From assembly GCA_020736575.1 (NCBI GenBank), contig JAGPYM010000004.1, forward strand, positions 744,001 through 808,000: a stretch of DNA of 64,000 nt, read 5' to 3'. Under the pieces are notes generated by a model. The model had not been told where the DNA came from, did no database searches, and saw only the letters and a program-made list of their open reading frames with translations. A program made the position numbers and the translations under genes. This document shows positions 56,621-64,000 of the stretch, in pieces; the first letter of the stretch is position 1; each line of letters starts with the position of its first letter. This stretch comes from Thelonectria olida. Its lineage: Eukaryota > Ascomycota > Sordariomycetes > Hypocreales > Nectriaceae.

Positions 56621-58210
56621 ATGGCCGAAGCGCTTGGGTGGTTACTGGCGAGATACCTGGATGCGGCTCAGACGGCGGCGCAGCCTGAATATCACCACAT
56701 TGGGAATACGCCAGGGATTACGAGTACGAATAACGGCAGTCGTGTGCAGGAAGGGCAAGATGTTCAAGATCCAGACGCGGTGGCCGCGACGGAGTTGCTT
56801 GCCCGCCAAGCGAGGATACTCATCAAGCTCCACGAGGCAGTAGAACGAGACGCCGGTCCTGCAACAAAGCATGGAGTAGACGAAGAATTGCTCAAGAAAC
56901 GAATTGCAGACTTGGCCTCGCTGTCCACTTCCAAATTCTATTCGTATCGATACGACCGTTTACCAGCTATCTGGCGCCAGATCTACGCAGACTCGCTCAT
57001 CCTCGAGACTTACCACCTCCTCTTACGGCCGCTGCAGGCCGTGACCTCGCTTCCTGAGAGTGTTCTCGATGTCGTAGTCGAAAAGCTTGACAGGGCTCTC
57101 ATCACGGCTGGTGGAGGCGGGAGGCGGCCATGGCTAGAGAAGACAATGGAGATGCTGGAGAAGATCTGGATCAGCACGTCCATCTATCACGAAAAGGAGC
57201 GAGAGGATGAAGAACGGCCGTCGAAACGTCAACGAACACACTCAAGGTTTGACCGAGAATTCTCAGCCGAGGAGCCGTTCGGACGACCATCCCTCTCGTC
57301 AAAGTGGGCGTGTCCGCGGTATTCAGGATGGACCATGGACCAATTCGAAGTGTATATGAACAGCAACGAAGGAGCACCTTGGCCCATCGTATTTACAGAT
57401 TTAATGAGCGAATGGCCGGCTTTGACGGACTGTCCGTGGAAGAGCCCAGACTATCTGCTTTCAAAGACGCTTGGAGGACGACGTCTCGTCCCCGTTGAGA
57501 TTGGGAGGAGCTACGTCGACGAGGGATGGGGGCAGGAGTTGATACAGTTCCGCGAGCTCCTCACCCGCTACGTTGGCATTCCCATCCCAGAAACACCACC
57601 ATCAACAACACAGGAAGACGCGGTATCACCTCCGCCGGCTTCTTCTTCCTCCCCAACCGGCTATCTCGCTCAGCACAACCTCTTCCAGCAAATTCCCTCG
57701 CTACGCAACGACATCCACACCCCAGACTTCTGCTGGACCAACGTCCCCGGCCATCCGCTCTCCCCCTCGCACAACCAACCCCCCGTCGACGTTCCCCAAC
57801 TCAACGCCTGGTTCGGCCCCGCCCGCACAATCACACCGCTGCACACCGACGGCTACCACAACCTCCTCTGCCAGGCCGTCGGCGCAAAGTACCTGCGCCT
57901 GTACCCGCCCAGCGCCACCAAGCACATGCGGCGCCGGAGCCCCGAGCACGGCGTCGACATGAGCAATACGAGCGCGCTGGATGTGGGTGTGCTAGAAGGT
58001 TGGGACGAACGGCCGGAGGGGACGAGCGAGGAGGATGTAGAGAGGATGAGGGCGGCGCTCGAAGGGGTTGAGTATCGAGAGTGTATCTTGGAGCCCGGGG
58101 ATACACTTGTGATTCCGATAGGATGGTGGCATTACGTGAGGAGTTTGAGCGTGAGCTTCAGTGTGAGTTTTTGGTGGAATCAGGGAGACGCCCAACTTTC
58201 GAGTGAGTAA
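56621..58210 (+). CDS. JmjC-domain 2-oxoglutarate oxygenase, KDM8/JMJD5-like
   Basis: A single exon of 529 residues. The N-terminal 240 residues are helical with no named domain, as in JMJD5. The JmjC domain starts around 245 (Trp-Thr-Met-Asp-Gln-Phe) with Pro-Ile-Val-Phe-Thr-Asp-Leu. Fe(II) ligands are visible as His408-x-Asp410 (Leu-His-Thr-Asp-Gly-Tyr-His-Asn) and distal His504 (Gly-Trp-Trp-His-Tyr-Val-Arg-Ser-Leu). Lys in Ala-Lys-Tyr-Leu-Arg-Leu-Tyr should bind 2-oxoglutarate. Phe-Trp-Trp-Asn near the end closes the barrel as in this subgroup. Known members are protein hydroxylases (arginyl hydroxylation) or have been reported as histone demethylases; which applies is not visible. There is a Ser/Pro/Thr-rich loop at about 327-345. 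The region 57600-57930 is very C-rich on the plus strand. Confidence 0.88.
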   Translation: MAEALGWLLARYLDAAQTAAQPEYHHIGNTPGITSTNNGSRVQEGQDVQDPDAVAATELLARQARILIKLHEAVERDAGPATKHGVDEELLKKRIADLASLSTSKFYSYRYDRLPAIWRQIYADSLILETYHLLLRPLQAVTSLPESVLDVVVEKLDRALITAGGGGRRPWLEKTMEMLEKIWISTSIYHEKEREDEERPSKRQRTHSRFDREFSAEEPFGRPSLSSKWACPRYSGWTMDQFEVYMNSNEGAPWPIVFTDLMSEWPALTDCPWKSPDYLLSKTLGGRRLVPVEIGRSYVDEGWGQELIQFRELLTRYVGIPIPETPPSTTQEDAVSPPPASSSSPTGYLAQHNLFQQIPSLRNDIHTPDFCWTNVPGHPLSPSHNQPPVDVPQLNAWFGPARTITPLHTDGYHNLLCQAVGAKYLRLYPPSATKHMRRRSPEHGVDMSNTSALDVGVLEGWDERPEGTSEEDVERMRAALEGVEYRECILEPGDTLVIPIGWWHYVRSLSVSFSVSFWWNQGDAQLSSE

Positions 58211-58416
58211 GAGCAGGGTGAAGAGTGGATATAAATCTTCTCTGTGTCTGTGACGATTCAACTTTCCATCACTCAGTCGTTGTAATACAGACACACAGTC
58301 ATGAGCAGCCAACTTCCATGTTGGAAGAGATCAGAAACGAGATGGTAGTCAATTTTGGAAGCAACAAATGTGCGAAGACTAAATAAAAGTGTGAATATGC
58401 AGCTCGACGTAACAAT

Positions 58417-59970
58417 TCATCCGAGCGCAGGACTTGCAATGGCATCCTCGACGCTCTCACCAACCACTCCCTGAGCCTCGCGCCGCGCTTTTGCCCCAGC
58501 CTTGAGCACCTCCCACTTCTCACGGTACTTCTCCAACGTCTTCTGCATTTTCCTATTGTCCTTTTCCAGGCGCTCCATCTGTTTGGCTGCGGCCGCAAGC
58601 TGCTCTTCCATTTCCTGGTTCTTCCTGCGTATGGCGTCATCGTTGGTCTTGACGACGGCGCTGGGGGATCCGGGACGCATGAGACGATAGCTTTCGGCAA
58701 GGGCCATGGCGGAGTTCTGAGCGCTGGCTTCAAAGGCGTGCAGCCGCTTGGTGAGTTTGTCGAGCATATCCTTGAGCGACTTATTCTCCGTGTACAGTTC
58801 TTCGATGGTGTTGTTGAGTTCATGATCAGTGCGGGCGCGGCCGATGCGACGCTTTGCTCCGGATGAGAGAGGAGCCTCCCGAGCGTCAACAAAGTCGTCG
58901 TCATCATCATCAGGTCCGTTATCAAATTCGCCGCGTGAGCTGTGAGCGGAGGCCTCGAGCCGCCTCTTCTCTTTCTCGGCAAAGGTCAGGATGTTGGCAT
59001 AGGACATGGTGTGACCCGAGGTGGGCACGACGTAAAACGAGTCACTGGGCGCATGTCCCTTCTTAGCAAGCGCCTTCATGGTTGCCTTAGAGTAAATCTT
59101 AGACAGGTCAGGCTCCGCGATCCGAGACGGTGAGGCTTTGAGATGGCTGCGCTTGGTGGGGGAAGTCTCCGAGGGCTCAGCGGGCTCCGAAATGGTCGAC
59201 TCCTCCTGGATCAGGGGCAGTCCAGCAAAGGCCAGAGGGGCAGAGAGCTTGGTAATGAGGCTACCCCATGTATTGTAGAAACGAGTATAGCCTCCATCGT
59301 CGGCAGCAGCCGGGGCCGAGTCTGGTCGTGGGGATGCTGGATTCTTGCCGTGGCTGTCAGATCGTTGCTGGGCTGGAGCGGGAGGAACCCAAGCCGGTTT
59401 TCCAGGTTGGTGATCGATGATGTTCTGCATCTTGGCCTTGGGCCCATGCTGGCGAGACAGAGCGTCGACATTGCCGGGGGCTTGATCGTTGGAGACGCTG
59501 GGGGCGAGGGGCTGTCCTCGGTATTTGGATCGAATGCCTCTGGCGGTAGCCAAGTTGCTAGCAATGGACGAGGACATTTCGCGAGAAGCATATCGGCGCT
59601 GGGTAGGCGGGTTCAACTTCTGGGCGGCCTTGGATACAGCCGAGTCGGAAGCAGAGTCTTTCTTAGTAGCGGCATCCTGGGAGCCCGCCTGATCCTTCTC
59701 TGAGAGCTTCTCGGTCGAGTCGGCATCGCTGGACTGCGACGTGGGTTCCGGGGGGATTCTGAGGATTTCGGCGAGCTTTCGATGATGCTCCTCGAGGAGT
59801 TTCAGGGTACGGAGGGCTTCGACGCTCGAGGTAGATCTGGCTGCGTTGGCGAACTCGCCGGCAGCCTGGGCATGTTCGTTGAGGGCGACGACGGTGTCGG
59901 AGGCATGACGAGTAGCGACGGCGGCGGCACGTGCATGGTCGTGGGCCTTTACCAGTGAAGAAGATTCCAT
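58417..59970 (-). CDS. MIT-like / coiled-coil protein, possibly Atg38/NRBF2-like
   Basis: A single minus-strand exon of 517 residues. The N-terminal 70 residues form an amphipathic three-helix segment (Lys-Ala-His-Asp-His-Ala-Arg-Ala-Ala, Ala-Leu-Asn-Glu-His-Ala-Gln-Ala-Ala, Leu-Leu-Glu-Glu-His-His-Arg-Lys) that resembles a MIT domain. A long disordered Ser/Pro/Gln-rich linker follows. It contains one conserved-looking aromatic block at about 220-245 (Tyr-Thr-Arg-Phe-Tyr-Asn-Thr-Trp-Gly). A helix-rich region follows at about 290-330, then an acidic run of six Asp. The C-terminal 140 residues form two strong coiled coils. A MIT domain plus C-terminal coiled coil is the layout of the autophagy PI3-kinase regulator Atg38/NRBF2, but that match is by architecture only. 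The gene model is firm; the name is tentative. It converges on the JmjC gene. Confidence 0.8.
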   Translation of the reverse strand: MESSSLVKAHDHARAAAVATRHASDTVVALNEHAQAAGEFANAARSTSSVEALRTLKLLEEHHRKLAEILRIPPEPTSQSSDADSTEKLSEKDQAGSQDAATKKDSASDSAVSKAAQKLNPPTQRRYASREMSSSIASNLATARGIRSKYRGQPLAPSVSNDQAPGNVDALSRQHGPKAKMQNIIDHQPGKPAWVPPAPAQQRSDSHGKNPASPRPDSAPAAADDGGYTRFYNTWGSLITKLSAPLAFAGLPLIQEESTISEPAEPSETSPTKRSHLKASPSRIAEPDLSKIYSKATMKALAKKGHAPSDSFYVVPTSGHTMSYANILTFAEKEKRRLEASAHSSRGEFDNGPDDDDDDFVDAREAPLSSGAKRRIGRARTDHELNNTIEELYTENKSLKDMLDKLTKRLHAFEASAQNSAMALAESYRLMRPGSPSAVVKTNDDAIRRKNQEMEEQLAAAAKQMERLEKDNRKMQKTLEKYREKWEVLKAGAKARREAQGVVGESVEDAIASPALG

Positions 59971-61070
59971 GATTCCATACGCAAATTGAGGTAGGATGTA
60001 ACTTGTTCGTAGAGTCGGAAGTTCTAGTGTGTTGGTTTCGGTGGTGTTAAGATCAAGTGGAAAGGTAACATATCATGTGCTGCTTGGTTGGGGTTGGGAT
60101 GGGGTGGGGGGACTTTGGCAGTCTGAATGGGGCCCGGCGGTAGAGATATAGCGGGAGTTTAAGAGAGGGAGACAATACACACATAAATCATCCCCACGCT
60201 CGAGTTACTGAGGTACAAGTGAAGCTGGAAAATGACCCATGATCTGCAGTGTCGCTCTCCTTCTTTCATGGCAAACGGCGTCCTCGTGCGTCTCTTTCGA
60301 TGCAGCCGGTCACAAGATGTCTCCATAGCCGTGACACTGCGGTGCGGAAGCCGTATTTGGCGGGGTTTGCAGTGCAGCAGCGGAGCGGTTGTGGGGTGAA
60401 GGTGGGTTAATTAATTACCTACTTACCTTACCTACCTAGTACCCGTCTAGGTGATGTCAAGGACGGGGGACATTTCGTCTGGTTTTTGACCGCATCATAC
60501 TTAAGGAGAGGGAAGAAGGAATCAACCGCAGATGGTTCCACTGGCTGGTCCCGATGACTCTGCGGGCGTTATATCGATGCCGCTTTCGACCGTATGATTA
60601 CGTAGTTCTACGTGTTGTAAGGATAAGTGCGTGTGTGACCATTTACGTGTGTCGATTTCAAGCCCTGGTGCACGAGAGGCTTGTGTATAGGAATTGACAG
60701 AGATCTAACACACGTATGAGAGGACATATGAATACATGGGGATGGAGCAATATCGAATTACATAAGCAAACCCAGCACTCATTAATTATCCTATCTTTCG
60801 ATGGCAACGACCTAGCACTTCTGACATCGACTGATAGAACTCTTGTTCAATAGATGGCAGGTTACCCTACGTCCCAAAGAGGCGCAGAGCGGGTCAGCCC
60901 GTTCAAATGATTTACACGAGCCGCAGCGGGACGGTGAGAATGGAGCATTATCATCCAGTCAGCGAGAGAAAAGTTGGAAATCATGGCAGCATGGATTGAT
61001 GTTCAGGAACCAACTTGCCAAACTGGAACCCTGATGCAACTCACACTATGTACCTTATTAGGCATGTGTA

Positions 61071-61080
61071 TACCTAGGTA
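61071..61080. repeat. Dispersed palindrome TACCTAGGTA, copy 3
   Basis: Perfect 10 bp palindrome in an intergenic region, followed by CTTATCC. Confidence 0.8.
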
Positions 61081-62154
61081 CTTATCCAGGACTAAGATAG
61101 ATAGAAATGGGATATTGAGGGATCGACCTAGTCCCGGGACCAAGACAAGTGACATCCATTGCTGGATAAAGGGGCGAAAGGCCCGCTGTCCCGTGCCAGC
61201 CGTCGTGACGGTTCCCATCCATTGTCACCGTCGCGATATTAATTTCTTAGTCCCTCCTAGTTACCAACCGTAATGATGATCATGTCCTTTTTCTTTTTAT
61301 AGCAAGAAATGAACATCTCTCTGGCGTAATCTCCCCCATCGACCAGCACCCTGGTCTTTGATCCAAACAGCCGCCTCCAGGAACAGCGAGGAAACATTCG
61401 GCAGAGTCCAGGGAATCCGAGGGACAGAATCCGCGTATTCGCGCCAGCATCGAAATACGGGCCCCCCGAGCTGGCTGGCGACGGCTTCAAGCCTCCTCAA
61501 GCAAGGATCCTTCAGGTCGCTCGCCCATTGGCGCCCCCCACTATCGAGGTATCTCCTGCGTACCTAGTCGTTACCAACAGGACAGTTCAACACACCGTCC
61601 GTCGTCCAGGGGTTCGCACTCGGGTTTCTGGGTGGCTGCGAATTACGACGCTGCATGCATGCACTGGGAGACGAGCCGTCATCGCTTCCATCCGTAGCCA
61701 GACAGGAATCCTCCCCTTGAAACGACTCAATCCAACCTCTTGCGACTTTCTGGAACATCGCCAGGGTTAGCACGGAATATTTCAGTGGCGAGAAGAGCTC
61801 ACCCTTGAACTGCGCGGCGGATCATATCCATCCATACCTACGCTAAAAGGGACAACTCGCTACCAAGGCAATCCATCCAATTCGCAGCACTAATTCCAAC
61901 GACGTCAACGGTAATCCCAAATCGACTCCTCCAGCTGGGATCGCAAACCCCTTCGCACAGCCTCGCAACAACTCTCCCTGGCTCGGACCCGCCGGCTTGC
62001 GAAGCAATACGACAATTATTACGAGTCGCCGTCCTCCGCAGACTTCACTCCTCCACCTCCGACCATCCGCTGCCGTCTTGTCGAGCACAACCGTGGCCAG
62101 TTAATCTGTGCCTCTCGTCGAGGGATCTTCATCCCACCACCTACCCTCCACTCC

Positions 62155-62199
62155 CCTCCTCCTCCTCCTCCTCCTCCTCCTCCTCCTCCTCCTCCTCCT
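62155..62199 (+). repeat. (CCT)15 trinucleotide microsatellite
   Basis: Fifteen uninterrupted CCT units ending 37 bp upstream of the start codon at 62237, so probably within the 5' leader. Confidence 0.95.
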
Positions 62200-62236
62200 T
62201 CGCCTCGTCGCTCCCCCGATCTTGCGACTGCCGACG

Positions 62237-64000
62237 ATGGAAAACAACAACGGGTTGAACAAGCTTCTCCCCAAGTCAATCTCCTCCAAGCGCTTGCGAC
62301 GGAAACAAGAGCGCGACTCGGAAGGCCCGGGCCATGACGACGACGATCTCGCTGGCCGCGAGCTGACCAGTCGCGATACGCTGGAGAGCGACCTGTCAAC
62401 GAACTTGGCCGACGACGAGGAGTCCAAGAGCTTCGGTTCATACGAATCCGATACCGAGTCGTAAGTCCTTTATAAACTCGTTTATTTTGCACCTGTTTCC
62501 CAATTTCCTCTTCTCCGACTTCCCTCATTGCCATTGCCGTTGCCATTCTGCGGTGGAGAAGTCAGCCTCGCACTTTCCCGTGCTGCCACCACGACCCAAG
62601 ACGGCAGATCCCAGTCAGCCTCTTTCCCATGCAGAATTATTTCCTGCCACCATCCCACCCACGTGTTTAAAACTTATTAGATGCATGCCGTTTTCTTTGT
62701 GTGTTTTCTTCGCCTTTGCAGTCCGTATCTGCACGCCTACTTTATCTCTGCAGCTAGCAAGCTGTTGATGCTTGATCTTCCTCGCCTCCCCCATTCATCC
62801 ATCCATCACATTGATTATTCCCTGTCACCAGCCCCTCTAACAAAGGAATCGTTGCCTAGATCTCGCCCAGCCCTTTCTACCCACCCATCTCAGATCAACT
62901 ACCTCACCACGTCCTCTCCTGTCATCCAAGCGACGCACCTCGCCGAGTCGCAGTCGCAATCCCCGTCCACCGACGTTGACTCCAACAGCAGTGCATCCAA
63001 GTCGTCAACGTTTCCCGCCAAACGGTCGGTTTCCATCGAGCCTAAAGACCGCAGAATCGGACGGAGCAAGACGGGCCTTCTACCTCCCCGCAAACCGAAC
63101 CGTCGATCGCCGTCCCCGGGAGGCAAGTTTAAAGGCATATTCAAACCCAAAAAGAGTTCTACCAACTCCAGCCCCGAACGGCACGACCCGGCCGACAGTC
63201 GTCCACCGCCTTCCGGCAAGCAACAGGCCACCCCAGGTGCGGACCCGGACCTTGCGCAGGTCCCGCCTATTATCGAGCCACCTGCACCCGCCAAAGTTGC
63301 TCCATCTGACAAGCGGTCGAGGGTTCAACCAAAGGTTGACACGGGTCTTCCCCCCAAAACTCCACCAAACGGCGACAAACCTGCCCCCGTCATTGTCAAC
63401 ACCCCGCCAACGCCTGTCGAGTTCGCCCAGTCCTCGCCGCAGTCGTCTCCTGAACGGAGGTCGTTCTGGAACGGTTCGGGCCCTGGCTCCGGTGCAAATG
63501 GCTCTCCTCCTGCGCGGAACATCAGCACACACCGTAGGAGTCAATCGGGCTCTGTAAGTATAGGTCCCAGCAAGCTCTCCAACATCGTCAACGTCCCCCT
63601 CACGCCCACCACCGAAAGCGGTGAGGCGACCCCAAACGTGACCCAAGGAACTGGCTTCTTTTCGTCCATGATATCGGCCGCGCAGAACGCCGCAAATACT
63701 TTGACGAATATTCAGACGAGTGGCATCGCACTGGGTGGAAACAAGAGCAAGACGTCACTCTCAAAACCTCAGGACCAACCAGAGCCTGACATAGTCGAGG
63801 ACAAGGCAGGCAACGCACCCGCAGCACGAACGCGGACGCCCATGGATGATAAACAAGACCACAGACAATCCGCGATACAAACCCTTGGCACTGGCGAGTT
63901 GAGTCTCAGCCAGCTTGGCCTCGCCGAACCCTCAAGCAACATGAACACCCCCATGAGCTCCAAGTTTCCCGACATGTCTGATACGCGCGCACGATCCGAG
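62237..64000 (+). CDS. N-terminal part of a large Ser/Pro-rich basic protein (truncated by window end)
   Basis: Exon 1 is 62237-62460 and ends at a GTAAGT donor in phase 2. Exon 2 is best started at 62758 (acceptor GCTAG), because the CAG acceptor 4 nt earlier would create an immediate TAG. The frame then stays open to the window end, giving about 489 residues so far. It begins Met-Glu-Asn-Asn-Asn-Gly-Leu-Asn-Lys-Leu-Leu-Pro-Lys-Ser and has a basic Lys-Arg-Leu-Arg-Arg-Lys patch, an acidic region, and long Ser/Pro/Thr-rich disordered stretches. A short ordered-looking block, Phe-Phe-Ser-Ser-Met-Ile-Ser-Ala-Ala-Gln-Asn-Ala-Ala-Asn, follows. That block reminds me of the linker upstream of GRAM/VASt domains in fungal sterol-transfer proteins (Lam/Ysp2 type), but no such domain is inside the window, so the product stays unassigned. 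The 297 nt intron is by far the longest in the window. Confidence 0.75.

Larger units (their letters stand above)
59971..62236. other. Intergenic region before the large Ser/Pro-rich gene
   Basis: 2.3 kb between two divergent genes. A TTACCTACTTACCTTACCTACCTAG-type region lies at about 60415-60440, an exact TACCTAGGTA palindrome at 61071-61080, and a (CCT)15 microsatellite at 62155-62199. Several short frames are present but none is convincing. Confidence 0.5.

Noticed and set aside
1..64000. CRISPR arrays, bacterial-type operons, insertion sequences
   Set aside because: The window is a fungal nuclear sequence with spliced genes; no regularly spaced repeats or transposon termini were seen.

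Overview
The window is a 64 kb piece of a filamentous ascomycete nuclear genome (Pezizomycotina, most likely Sordariomycetes/Hypocreales). The basis is short GT-AG introns (about 47-110 nt, one of 297 nt), single-gene transcription units on both strands, wide CT-rich intergenic leaders, and protein sequences that match the Hypocreales versions of conserved families as I recall them. No search could be run, so the order-level call is an inference. I reconstructed exon structures by hand from reading frame, donor and acceptor agreement.

Layout. 1-5.4 kb: no convincing gene. 5.4-19.4 kb: NPC2-type lipid transfer protein (+), V-ATPase subunit F (-), Nur1/Mug154 nuclear rim protein (+), an unrecognised 1059-residue protein with a C-terminal membrane segment (+), 3-isopropylmalate dehydratase of leucine synthesis (+), an Rkm5-type protein lysine methyltransferase (-) and the calcium sensor NCS-1 (-). 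21.5-25.9 kb: a hemerythrin-domain protein (-) and the replication factor Cdc45 (-). 29-37.1 kb: a LaeA/TAM-like methyltransferase (+), a Zn2Cys6 regulator (-) whose frame is broken by one base, and a 14-helix MFS exporter (+). 37.9-43.2 kb: two small uncharacterised proteins, COP9 signalosome subunit 6 (+) and a polyol-type zinc dehydrogenase (-). 43.2-48.8 kb: a 5.5 kb gene-free stretch. 48.8-62 kb: retromer sorting nexin Vps17 (-), Bcp1 (+), chorismate mutase (-), mitochondrial fission adaptor Mdv1 (+), a JmjC/KDM8-like oxygenase (+) and a MIT-like/coiled-coil protein (-). From 62.2 kb: the start of a large Ser/Pro-rich protein that runs off the window.

Most of the window is conserved housekeeping: amino-acid synthesis (LEU1, ARO7), trafficking (NPC2, V-ATPase, Vps17), replication (Cdc45), signalling (NCS-1, CSN6) and organelle division (Mdv1). 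The only accessory-looking part is the methyltransferase/regulator/transporter group at 29-37 kb. I found no novel multi-gene system. The best leads are the one-base frameshift in the Zn2Cys6 regulator, an acid-free N-terminal extension on chorismate mutase, a dispersed intergenic palindrome TACCTAGGTA, a 6 bp convergent gene junction, and an uncharacterised membrane-anchored protein with an internal 43-residue duplication.
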